Below are positions 33,231-44,105 of a DNA stretch of 64,000 bases, in pieces. Location of the stretch: contig CP136061.1 of the NCBI GenBank assembly GCA_032622095.1, forward strand, positions 136,859,587 to 136,923,586, given 5' to 3'. A program made the position numbers and the translations under genes. Positions within the stretch are counted from its first letter, which is position 1. Each line of letters begins with the position of its first letter. Below the pieces are notes generated by a model. The model was not told the DNA's origin. It made no database searches and was given only the letters and a program-made list of their open reading frames with translations. This DNA is from Siphonodentalium dalli (Eukaryota; Mollusca; Scaphopoda; Gadilida; Siphonodentaliidae).

Positions 33231-33285
33231 AACGCTCTTTAATTTTATCATATCAGGAATTGACTAGCACGGAACGCTCTTTTCT
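33231..33285 (+). other. Paired 13-bp motif, 42-bp spacing (variant)
   Basis: AACGCTCTTTAAT at 33231 and AACGCTCTTTTCT at 33273. The spacer keeps catatcaggaatt exactly as in the family-B pairs, while the flanks are unrelated. It is the strongest hint that the pair plus spacer is itself a unit. Confidence 0.8.
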
Positions 33286-33696
33286 GTTGCATGCATGCCG
33301 TGCAAATGGCTGTTTTTTTGTTTGGGACACAGCCGTCGTGTTCAATGTTGTATGACTTCACTGTGTCTTTCTAGGACATAGTAGAAAGTAGAAAGGTATA
33401 GTATTTATCGACCTACTTCGCTACCGGGAAAAATTTCAAAAGCGAATATTATTAGGTGTAGTTTGGAGCGCATTCCGCCATGTGGCTTTAAATTATAAGC
33501 ATTAACTCTTTTTTAGGTTAAGATTATGAGTTCTCCACTTAATTTCGCGTGTTGAAACCATTGTTATGTAAATAAAACTGTAACAGTGACCGATCAACAA
33601 ACAGCGCTAGCTCTGTAGTAATTTCAAACAGTTTAGTCTGAATATACATGTTGTTCAATGCTTTGACCTTTTCCACTTCTTGTCGTTAAGTTTTGA

Positions 33697-34096
33697 TTAA
33701 CCCGTTACCCAACAAACCGGCCAAAACCGGCCAAATAAAGCTTCAACAGCCTAAAATATCTTCGGTCTGTCTCAATAGAACCATACAAATATGGATATCA
33801 TTGGAACCGGCTCATTGACCACATTGTCATAGTTACAGTTATGCCCTGTGCCAATGCATTCTCTTATATATGCGAGTCGACCATAGGTCGCCTCGCATAT
33901 ATAAGAGAATGCATTGGCCTAAAAAAAATCTTTTTTTAACACTTTTTACCATTTTTTCTTACATTCTTTAACAATTTTATAATTTTTAATGTTTTAAGCC
34001 AATGCATTCTCTTATATATGCGAGGCGACCTATGGTCGACTCGCATATATAAGAGAATGCATTGGCACAGGGCCCTTCTGTTGGGTAAAGGGTTAA
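33697..34096. mobile_element. piggyBac-type MITE made of nested hairpins
   Basis: TTAACCCGTTACCCAACA at 33697-33714 answers TGTTGGGTAAAGGGTTAA at 34079-34096. TTAA flanks with CCC ends are the piggyBac signature. Within it, gccctgtgcc...ggcacagggc spans 33843-34073. At each end of that lies a 69-bp near-perfect stem-loop (33850-33918 and 33998-34066) made of ccaatgcattctcttata and complement. The two stem-loops are reverse complements of each other. So the sequence can fold as two separate hairpins or one long one. No coding capacity. Confidence 0.88.
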
Positions 34097-34885
34097 ATGT
34101 TGCTGACTAGTTGGACTTGTATCGGTAATTCCACCGCAATAGTAATGTTTACATGTATAACACAGGTTATATCATACGAACCACGAGGATTTGAACAATA
34201 GTTGTCGACAAACACTGGACTCATGTATGTTGAACTATCTAGGAAGATAGATAAGATAAGATGGGACAAGATAAATTGTATATCAAAGTGGGAGGTAAAA
34301 TATATTGTACAAACATAAGCTCCGAAGAGCCATTGACCGACCAGCAAAGGAAAACAAATTGTGGAGATTGCCGCGAGTAGGACAAATCCAGTTCTTTGGG
34401 ATGCCTACTAATCTGCTATACATGTATAGAAATCATTAGCATAGCACCAGCTTTGACTCATTAGCACATAATTTCTTTTTGAATAGTCAGTTGTTTTCAT
34501 CCATACGGTACAGCCCATTTAGTTAATGCCCCTCTTCTGTCTTGTACTATAGTTAGGAATTATAACTCTATTATAGATCCATTATTACGGTGAGACACTT
34601 GGATTTTTTTGTGAATAAAAGCATGCCCTAATCGTTGATAGACGATAGAGAGACTTGGCTCGAATTTCCTTATTTTTTCTGGTTTTCCATCTTCTTCGTT
34701 TGCTACTCGAGATCACTTATCTTCGCCATTCAAAATGTCGTTTCGTTTTTTTATAACTCGGCGTATACGAATAAACGTCTGCAATATATAGGATAATATT
34801 ATCACATAAGTTTTGATTAAGACTACATAATATGTCTCACAACAAGAAGTCCAGAAGCAAAGGGCCAATTTTAGCGGTAGGTAAA
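34097..34885. other. No recognised feature
   Basis: An 84-codon minus-strand frame (34093-34347) starts inside the MITE end and is unassigned. Nothing else seen. Confidence 0.35.
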
Positions 34886-37195
34886 AATATCTGTTAAAGT
34901 TTTTTTCTCAGCGGATTGTGATTCTGGATGTTATGTGCTTAAATGTATGGGTGGGGGAGTTCACACCCTTGAGCATTTCCTAGAATACAAGATGGCGTCC
35001 AACTTGGCCGACGTGTTACAAAATAAGAATTATGTCAGTTTAATCCGTTTTGTTGGAGACAATATCTTATAAAATGTATACAAATGTATACATTATTGGG
35101 ATGCTATTACTACATTTTACAGGAAAAATTGGTACTCCAATAGCATAATGGCTATCAAAATGGTGACCGGAATTGGAAAAATAGATACATTTTCATTCAT
35201 ATCTTCTATAGCAGTCTCTACTGTTTGGAACTAGTGGTACGTTGTGGTTTATTTTCCTATTATTCATGTCCTATGATTATTTAGGCAGTGAAATTTGTTG
35301 TACATTGTTTTCAGCTACTTCCAATCCCTAAACAAAATTAATTTAAAGAACGTAGTAGAATATTTCACCTAAAACTCACTTTAAGTTTCTTGCCATATTT
35401 TAATGTAAAATGAACATATATGAAGGTTTTAAGCCAGTGGAAGTTTTAACGAATAATATGCAATCTCATTAACGCCTGCTGTGGTTACTATGCTTAATGA
35501 TGGCAGTCAAAATGGTGGCAAATTTATAGAAAATTCTATATTTCGTCCTTATTCGTTTAGATATTGTGGTTGAAGCATGGAGTTTAATCTGCATTAGAGA
35601 CATTACTCATATATTGCACAAAGATCATGGACAGATGTCTAGATATGAAAAGAACAAAATCTGTTATAGGCATCTGCACTTAAAATAAAAATATAAGTCA
35701 TAGAAGTACATTCGCTCTTAAACCCAAATACTCATACCGGTAATATTTTCCATCACCACTTTTCGTTGTGTATTGCAATATACTACCACAGTGGAGCTAG
35801 TCATTTGGTGCGAACGTCATAATTATTATGCCATGTGTTGTAACCACAATTTATTTATTTGGGATGTGCCATGGGCGAACAACTCATTTAGAGAAACCAA
35901 TATCCTGGCCTATTATTAGTTATCTTCGGCAACATCGGGGGTACATGGAGATTTAATACCTGGATGTCGATTTTGAACCCCTCGGCTCCGCCTCGGGGTT
36001 CAAAAAGAGACATCCAGGTATTAAATCTCCATGTACCCCATGATGCTGCCGGAGATAACGATTTTGTCCCCACAACAATAACCATGTCGCCTTAATTTAA
36101 GTGTGTTTTTCATAGGTTATCCGATTAATTCAAACCAATAAGAATAATTCAGTAGCTGACATAAGGACCCGGCGTCAGGTGACGTCAAATTCGGCGTGCG
36201 AGAGCAACGTCACGATTGGTGGAAACTGCCAGTTCAAGGGTCATTCATATACCCCCGATGTTTCACGTGCTCATATACCCCCGATGTTTGGCGCACGTTC
36301 TCTTATACCCTGCTGTCAAGGGTGACGGGTGACATGGTGATTTAAACGTGGCTTTGTAGCCAATCAGATTGCTAGTTACAACCGGACGTGGGGACAATCA
36401 TGTATATCTTCAAGTGTATTTCACCGTGATCCGATTTTCTACGCAAATATTGCTTACAAACAACAATTGTCTCGGTCATACTTTATAAAATCTCTTACCC
36501 GCTAGCGATCGGGAGGAATCGAAAGTTTGATTTCTATTTCATTGAATAGTCCAGATTTGCGCACATCCGTGGCTAGCCTATATTCAACCAACCGTGTGCT
36601 ACGTTTCATCCAGCAGGTTGAGAATTAACCAGTTGCCAACATTGTGACAATATTCACTTTGGGATCCGATCAATATATGTGGCATTTTCATTGGGAAATT
36701 AACGTCTTCCAACTGTCGCTGAAATTGAGTTTTCAGGGAAATTAGGGATTGGAAGTAGCTGAGACCAAAGAAACAACACGTAGTACTGAGCAAATTATCT
36801 TACGATATGAATAATAAGAAAACAAGGCATAATTTGCAACAAGTTCAAAACAATATGAACATATATGGGAGATATGGATGAAAAGATCCTATTCTTCACA
36901 TTTCGGTCGCCATTTTGGCAGCCATCTCTCTAATGGAGTGCCAGTTTTTCATACAAACAGTAGTATAATGCAATATCATCCAAATAATATATCAATTTGT
37001 GTACATTTGATGAAATATGTTTTCCAACAAAACATTAAACTGACTTAGTTCATATTATATAATACAGCGTCCATGTTGGACGCCATATTGGATTATAGGA
37101 AATTCTCAAGGGTGTGATCTCCACGCCCACCTAGAAATTGATGCACATGCAATCTAGAATAACAATCTGCTGAGAAATAAAACTTTAACAGAGAT
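34886..37195. repeat. 2.3-kb inverted repeat of the 'aagatggc' family
   Basis: The left arm (34886-35345) and right arm (36730-37195) are diverged reverse complements: ctgttaaagttt...ctcagcgga, acacccttgag.atttcc, aagatggcgtccaa, taaactgac-type and gctacttccaatccctaa blocks all have mirrored partners. The interior repeats the unit 'atggc..tcaaaatggtg.c' at about 35145 and 35500. Related unpaired copies lie at 21470-21790 and 37690-38730. I cannot tell a transposon with long ends from two oppositely inserted copies. Confidence 0.7.
35919..36059. repeat. 141-bp hairpin with 63-bp arms
   Basis: gttatcttcggcaacatc...gggtacatggagatttaa...tttgaacccc pairs with ggggttcaaaa...ttaaatctccatgtaccc...gccggagataac. 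The loop is tcggctccgcctcg. It lies in the centre of the large inverted repeat and is better conserved than its surroundings. 36240-36310 then carries the direct repeat tcatatacccccgatgttt twice. Confidence 0.85.
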
Positions 37196-37211
37196 TTGTT
37201 ACTTCATCCCT

Positions 37212-37450
37212 ATTTCTCCCGGACTTATATGATGATGATGATGATTGTTTATTTGTATAATATATACAAGCGCATGGCAATGGTGGTAATAAACAAACAA
37301 AACTGATATTATACAGGAGCGACATGGCCCAGATATGCCGTCTTCCTATCGCCCCTACGTATACAAATATGAAGTGGCAACTAACGAAGTGAAATGATAA
37401 TGGAAATGATAGAATGCAGTTCATAATAGATAAATAAAGTATCCAAACCA
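37212..37450 (-). mobile_element. Possible LINE 3' end, minus strand
   Basis: Reverse complement ends ...tacaaataaacaatc followed by (atc)n, the shape of a non-LTR 3' UTR with a simple-repeat tail. It is preceded by ctgtataatatcag. There is no conserved coding part. The assignment rests only on tail shape. Confidence 0.4.
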
Positions 37451-37689
37451 CTTATGGGATGTACCTATATGTGTTAATACATATGTATTGGTTGTATTCA
37501 TGGGCTTATAATAAATCTGTCACTAATGATGGGGGTATGGTCGGGGCTGTTTCGATTGTTTACTGGTTACGAAAATAATGGCTTCCGATTATGAAATTCA
37601 TTGAAAGATCGTTGTTGCTGAAGCAGGTATTTGTTTCAGATCGAGGAATTCATATACTAGTCCGGCCGCCAGGTCACGGATGCGTGTTT

Positions 37690-38785
37690 TGGCGTATAAA
37701 GTTTTTTTCTCTGCGGATTTTGTAAATTCAGGTATCCGACATCAAGATTTTATCGGCTGGCCATCTGTCAGCCTTGAGCAATTTTTTTTATAGCGCCCTA
37801 AAAAGTATACCCCCCCCCAATTTTTTTCACAGACGTAAAACCAGTTACTTGGGATTTATTCCAAACTCACATGACTAATCTAGTAAAATATATATGTTTT
37901 CATGAAGCTAAGGTATAATGACACTATTTTGGCCCAAAATTGAAACTCACCATCCAAGATGGCCACAAAAATGGCCGCCGGAAGTTGAAAATATGACATT
38001 TTTTCACAAATATCTTCTAGATCAGTTCATGATGTTTGGAACTGGTTGAGTAATATGACGTTATTTTGTATTTTTTATATTAACTGATCATTGTAGCAAT
38101 TATATATGCCATTATTGGGTTCCTATCCGCTTGTAATCCCTCAAAAATTCGATTTTACAGAAAGCGGTATAAAATTTCACAAAAAAAATCACAACTGGGA
38201 TTCTAGTCATATTTCAACAAGACATGAACAGAAGGTTGCAATTATGTGAGGCATACCATTACCTATGAATATTCCAACTCACTGGAACCAAAATTCTTAC
38301 TTTGGCTCAAAATGGCTGCCAAAATGGCCGCCAAAATATGGAAAATGGTAAATATTGCCCTAGGGTGTCCTGCAATCGCTGTGGTTGATGTACAAAATTA
38401 GCTATTATGCCTTGAATACATTGAATACTAACATATCTGCTGCACCATGGTTAATTGTTACTGTTGCCACCACTGACATCACCAAAAATATTGGACTTTT
38501 CTCTCAAAAACTTGACATAAATATCGGCAAAAATTAACTTTTCAGGTTTGGACCATTTTGTCTTGTAATTTGTAACTATCTTTGGATTGAAAGGTGTTTA
38601 TTGTATTGGTTTATCTTAAATGTGTCACACTATGGTGTTTATAGACCAAATTGCTCAAGATGGCTTCCAAAATGGCAACCAAATTGGTAAAAGTTATTAT
38701 TTTACATATATCATTATAACATTATATATAATTCTGTGTCATTAGCGTTTAAAATGATACACTGATTAGATTGGAATGACTATTA
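37690..38785 (+). repeat. 'aagatggc' family, tandem copies
   Basis: Starts aaagtttttttctctgcgga like the arm at 34895. Units at about 37950 (ccaagatggccacaaaaatgg), 38305 (aaaatggctgccaaaatgg) and 38655 (caagatggcttccaaaatgg) recur every 350 bp with matching atatcttctagatcag-type text. CCCC and T runs near 37800. No reading frame is preserved. Confidence 0.7.
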
Positions 38786-39099
38786 GCGCTGAAGGGGTCA
38801 TTGTCGCCACATTTCGGTGTGCTGGGTACCCAGGTTTGGATAATTGTGTTTTCGGTACATAGCTTGACCGTGTGGGTGGATCTATGTTATAGTAATTATC
38901 ACCTTTCTTGACGTTTTATCGCCGATAAAAAGTATACTTGGTGCAGGAATAACAGTTCTGAAGATGACTACCCATGCGCCATGTGATCCGATGCAAGATT
39001 TAGATATCAAAATGTGTTCTGAAAACACACCAAAAACATCTTTTCGCAAAGCTGGGTACCCAACACACCAAAATGTGGCGACAATGACCCTTTCAGCAC
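38786..39099. mobile_element. 314-bp TA-flanked element with about 45-bp inverted ends
   Basis: TA at 38784-38785 and 39100-39101. Ends GCGCTGAAGGGGTCATTG and CAATGACCCTTTCAGCAC continue inward (tcgccacattt.ggtgtg, gctgggtaccc) to give a 45-bp inverted repeat. Opposed frames of 80 and 68 codons are a consequence of the symmetry. The gctgaaggggtca end also occurs at 18797. Confidence 0.85.
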
Positions 39100-39420
39100 T
39101 ACCAGCCTCCTTCGGCATCAGCACATTACCATGCGGACATAATCACATAACACGATCTATCTTCAGATGACGGCCGAGGTCCGTTAATTATCTCAGCAAC
39201 TGATTCATAGTCCCAAGACCATAAACCGACCCAATGCTGAGTTTCTACCTGTAGCAGAAAACCTTACACATATTTTCTTTGCTCTTGTAATCATTTTGGA
39301 AATGGGCATACTTTTGGCACTTAAAACACCTTAAAGGGGGTGGTACAACTAGTAAGTGGCCAATTTCCACGTATCAAACATGGGTGTTGAGACCGATTGA
39401 ATATCAGAACATATAGGTGT

Positions 39421-39922
39421 TTAAAGGCACGTGAGGCCTTAGTTGTCGAAAATATTCATATTTGTTCCAATCACCGTAAACAGAAAAACATTAAAACGCA
39501 TACAGTTTCGTTCATATATACCATGACCATCGCGTAAACAGCATGTTATCATAAAGATTTACTATATTTTACCTAAGCAAGAGCCTGATTGTGTTACAGA
39601 AGACAGCACAATGCTACTGGCTAATCACACACAAATGGCATAAACGCTCTTTATTCGTTCCATATCAGGAATTCACCAACAAAGAACGCTCTTTATGTTT
39701 ACCATCATAATATAAACAAACACCAGAAAAGTTACTTTTTATGCTTTTGTTTACATAACATTGGTCAAAGATATGACAATAACATACTGTTTATGCGATA
39801 TTTCTTATTTGTATACGGACAAAGTCTGTCTACATTTTGTTGTTCTTTCTGTTTGTGGCGGTTTTTGACGGGTGGAAATATTTTCACAGGATACCCACCG
39901 CCAAGGCCAACCGTACCTTTAA
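39421..39922 (+). mobile_element. Family B (TTAA) element, 502 bp, copy 2
   Basis: TTAA at 39421-39424 and 39919-39922. Same length and order as 6124-6625 with roughly ten substitutions by eye, against much greater divergence among other repeats here. Likely among the youngest insertions in the window. Carries the motif pair at 39643-39697. Confidence 0.9.
39643..39697 (+). other. Paired 13-bp motif, 42-bp spacing
   Basis: AACGCTCTTTATT at 39643 and AACGCTCTTTATG at 39685, within family-B copy 2. Homologous to the pair at 6346, so not independent of it. Confidence 0.85.
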
Positions 39923-40304
39923 ACACACTTTTACCATCAAATTGCGTTCGACATTATGTGCACATTTGCGAGCCTGCTCAGGCAATATCTCAAACTCATA
40001 CGACGAATCAGCTACATCGTGGGTTCTCAAAACAGTCATGCTGTTATTCAAGGTCTTGTGGTGCAAGAAACAAATAAAAAATAAAGAGGTTTATTTACAC
40101 TGGGATCTAAGCTAAGAACCAAGTACTGAGGATATACCTTAGCATCTTTGGGATTTAGCGAATCATCCATCCTAAGTTCCATACGTTTTTTTTATATTGT
40201 ATTTGCCATATGAAAAGCACATATTCGACAACAAGTTCGGCAGCCGTCTCGAACTACTCTTTGAACTATGGTCGGACAAAATACTGGTCAAACGCTTACC
40301 TTTT

Positions 40305-40550
40305 CAATGTGGTGCCACCCCATGGCCGTCCATAGATGAGGAACCCAGCCCAATATCCTCATTTCATTTATCAAATATTGGGCTGAAGTCGTGTATGATG
40401 GAGGAGGGTCAGAATCATTGCATGTTCATGTGGTGCCACTCCATTACCATAAATAAAGCAGGAACGCGGCCCAAGAGTCTTGAATATTAAATTTGTCGAA
40501 AATTGGGCTGAAGGGATCGCGCATGATGTGCGGGGAGGGGGTCATAATAA
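40305..40550 (+). repeat. Two-copy tandem repeat, about 121-bp period
   Basis: tgtggtgccac.cca at 40309 and 40430; attgggctgaag, c.catgatg and gaggggtc-like blocks follow at the same offsets. Diverged. Confidence 0.7.
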
Positions 40551-41189
40551 CACTTTTCGTCGGTAAATGCTAAATTGTCTCTGTGGCCATCCGGACACCC
40601 GGAAATCGTAGCATATTCGTGCGGTGGCCGCCCAAAAGTGAGAAAGCATCCATTTTTTCTCTCGAAACTATATATATATATGTGTGTGTATATGCCCTAT
40701 TAGCTCACAGACTATCACTATTAGCGTGCAAGGTTCTATTTTCACGAAATGCGTGGTATTTGATACTGATGATTTTTTTTCGAAATCGACGTACACATAA
40801 ATCTCAATTTGTCAGATGTGCAATATATAGGGTGTATCATCATCTATGTTAAACCAGCAACACAACATATATTGCAATGCAGCCATGGAATATGGCAGAA
40901 AGAGTGGGCGTAAGTTTCGCTACCTGTGTCAGGATTGCATCTGAGGGGATACTGAGGGTTCCTATGGATGGCATTCAAAACCAATATCCTGTCATATCTA
41001 CGCTATCATCTCCGACAATAACTGTCACAACAAGCTCCGAATTATAGGACCGTGTTCGGAATCCATTGCCGGCTGTAAGACTGACTTCCAATGTCTCGCG
41101 ATGTCGCTGGCCGATAAGAGACTTGGATCGATTTCTATTGTAGCCTTCCGTCCTTCAATTAAGTGATTTATAGAGTCACATTATTCGAG

Positions 41190-41305
41190 GTCCCAGTCAC
41201 CAGTACGCCATTGCCGCTTCATTTGGCTTCGAATTGTAGGAATCTCAGATTCAATTACACTGATTACGTATATTTTTCAACGATGGTGATCCTCGTTGGA
41301 TAAGC
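41190..41305 (+). repeat. Three-copy dispersed repeat, copy 1
   Basis: gtcaccagtacgccattg, cgcttcatttggcttcga, atctcagattcaattaca and gatggtgatcctcgttgg recur at 42090-42200 and 43985-44105 in the same orientation. The three are spaced about 0.9 and 1.9 kb apart, which suggests old segmental duplication of this part of the window. Confidence 0.7.
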
Positions 41306-42089
41306 CATATACACGCCGAATAGACCATATAAAAACCTCACTTGCAGGAAATAGAAATAACGGGATAAGGAGGACGAAGGAGATGATATGTTAACCTATG
41401 CCTATATACATATATTCAGAAGAGCGCAGAGCAGGGATGGGGTAATTGTAAATTTGGAGTTTTGTAATTGACTGCAATTGATTGTATTTTCTCAAGTGAT
41501 GAAGAGTAATTTGTAATTGGACCATTTACCGCCGAGTAGTTCCAAACACTACTCCACTTGTTTGACCTAAACTGTGGAAAAATATGTCCATACATATGTT
41601 TTGACAAACTGTTTTCCTGTCACCTACCGCCATCACATCCGATATACATTAAATGATATTGTAATACCTTGCCTCGCCCTGATTGTGTCGTTTTGTGGTA
41701 CAATTCTAGATATTCTTAAGTGTACCACAAAAAATTCTGCCAACGCCTCAAACTTTCGGAATTCAAACCACACGGTCATTGGTTAATGTCATGCTATAGA
41801 CTGAAGAAAGAGACAAATAATGACTACCTACTGTACTATTTTGAATTATATTTAAGATAGAACAAAAATTAGTCTTAACTGAAATTTATTTGCCAAAAAG
41901 GCAAAGAAAATGGGTCGCCGTTCAATAGTGACGTCATGTTTGACGTTACACGCAGTTAACTAAGAGAATAACTGTTTGGTGGAAACTCATACCATAGCTA
42001 GAAACTGGGCTATTATATAGCAGGTTGAACGTATACATGTCACTACAGTTTCGACAAAACATACAGTCGAATTACAAAATAATACTAGA

Positions 42090-42200
42090 GGATCAATAAC
42101 CAGTCCGCCATTGCTGCTTCATTTCGCTTCGAATTATAGGAAACTCATATTCAACTACACTGATTTCGTGTATTTATCAAAGATGGTAAATTGTGGTGAT
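42090..42200 (+). repeat. Three-copy dispersed repeat, copy 2
   Basis: aaccagtccgccattgctg, cttcgaattataggaaactc and caactacactgatttcgtg. See copy 1 at 41190. Confidence 0.7.
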
Positions 42201-42553
42201 ACGCGCATTATCTGCTATATATAGAGAGGATGTATTAACATATGGAAGCGAACTGAAGAGGAAGAATGAGCGCCAGAATCATCCAAGTGCCAATGGGGTG
42301 AAACATCCAGAAACAAGGGTTGTGCCACTCAAACATCTAGTTAAATGACAACTCCATCACAACGAATATCGTTCCACTGGAATTGAACTGGCCCCATCTA
42401 TAATTCTTTCTTTATAATTAGAATATATACCAAATACTCAAATTTATTATATGATTCCCACTTGACGTCGGGACAATCCGTTAAAAATATATAAAGGTTT
42501 TTGTATGTCCTAAAACTGTCAGTCTACGGTGTTCAGAACAATACATATATATA

Positions 42554-42768
42554 CAATAATTCCCTAATTAATCGACTGTTTAACCACAGCAGAATTATGG
42601 GTAACTGTTCAGGATTTAGTCGGAAATATGGCTTGTTGCCATTCATCGGAAAGCTCTCGGGGAGAGCTTTCTCCGATGAATGGCAACAAGCCATATTTCC
42701 GACTACATCCTGAAAAGTTACCCATAATTCTGCTGTGGTTAAGCAGTCGATTAATTAGGGCATTACTG
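42554..42768. mobile_element. Tc1/mariner-type foldback MITE, copy 2
   Basis: 215 bp, TA at 42552-42553 and 42769-42770. Single-arm version of the hairpin at 26492-26761, with a few substitutions (caataattccc at the left end, gaccgttt-type changes in the arm) and two extra bases near the loop. It lacks the 55-bp arm duplication and so is probably closer to the family's normal form. Confidence 0.92.
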
Positions 42769-42780
42769 TAGCATATTTCA

Positions 42781-43033
42781 TATGTTTATAAATAAGCTAC
42801 AATATTTACGGAAGTAAATGTGGTTCATGGCTTCATGCGTTCAACGTGCGTCACGTGGTGCCAGGCCAATAAGCTTATCACAATTTACACATGTGTACTC
42901 TCGGTTTATGTTTATAAATAAGCTACAATATTTACGGAAGTAAATGTGGTTCATGGCTGCATGCGTTCCACATGCGTCACGTGGTGCCAGGCCAATAAGC
43001 TGATCACAATTTACACATGTGTACTCTCGGTTT
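42781..43033 (+). repeat. Two-copy tandem duplication, 126-bp unit
   Basis: Units begin at 42781 and 42907 (tatgtttataaataagctac) and end with gtgtactctcggttt. Only a handful of differences, so a recent duplication. It starts just to the right of the foldback MITE. Confidence 0.92.
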
Positions 43034-43084
43034 GCTTAAGTCATGCTTCACTTTACGATTTTCTTGTTTGGTAATCGAGTCATA

Positions 43085-43492
43085 AGGTGCCATTACACGA
43101 TTAAGCATGCTTAATTCAGAAAGCTCAAGAGGCGAGCTGCATCGTGTAATACCATGCCATTTCATACAGCTCAGCAGTTTTGATACCAATAGAGCGAGCT
43201 GTAGGGAAAGGGACTGGGTCGTTTTTGCATACAGCACGGATCCCCCATTAATGTCAAATAGCAGTTAAATAACATATCTGATAAAAACACATGTGTAGTT
43301 CGCAATACTGGAGTCGAGTTAGTAAATATAATGGAATTTATTTAATTATAATTTTAACATTTTGTGAAAGATTTCATGATAAAACAGTGCTTTTAAAAGT
43401 TTGCTGGGTGGTGTAATGTGAACATCCAGCATCACCCCCTGTGGTTACCATTTGGAGCTTAATACAGCAAGCTTAATCTTGTAATGACACCT
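43085..43492. mobile_element. About 407-bp element with AGGTGCCATTACA ends
   Basis: Left AGGTGCCATTACACGATTAA and right TTAATCTTGTAATGACACCT form a 20-plus-bp inverted repeat, continuing gcatgctta / gcaagctt. Flanking ATA (or TA) on both sides may be the target duplication. Non-coding. A 77-codon minus frame at 43004-43237 is unassigned. Confidence 0.75.
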
Positions 43493-43984
43493 ATACACAT
43501 GTGCAATTGTGTGTTTTCGGGCTTAAAATGGGTTTTCGGTATTTACTATAAACAAGTGCATTGATGGGATTATAAATGCAGTTTTTGTGGAAATAAGTAG
43601 CTCTACGCACGAAACGAGTTCTAAATGACATTCTTCAATTGAATATATATTTTGTTCACGCAAATAACCCTCCGTTGATTATTAAAGGAATTACTACATT
43701 AGGGTGATGCCACCTTCGCCGGAAACAAACAATATAGAAGCTGGCAATGTCACTACTGCTATGCTATGTATTAATCTCTTAAGACGTGAGTCGCATGTTA
43801 CTGTTAATCAAGCCCACATTACCCAGCTATGTTTTTTTTTTCGCTCTGGGGACAATGTGTCTGTTGATAATTCAGTTGTCTTGCCATCGTACATGTATGA
43901 GCCAACAAATTTCACTGTACGCCGGTTGTGGTCCACTTATATATAATTCAATATAAAATATGTGATTTATAGTCATAGCAATCG

Positions 43985-44105
43985 ATGTCCACGTCACCAG
44001 TCCGTCATTGTCGCTTCATTTGGCTAAGGACTGTAGAAATCTCAGATTAAATTACAATAATTTCGTGTGTATTTTATAACGATTGTATATTTGGTGGTCC
44101 TCGTT
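43985..44105 (+). repeat. Three-copy dispersed repeat, copy 3
   Basis: gtcaccagtccgtcattgtc, gcttcatttggct, aatctcagattaaattaca and tttcgtgtgtatttt. The most diverged of the three. Confidence 0.65.
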
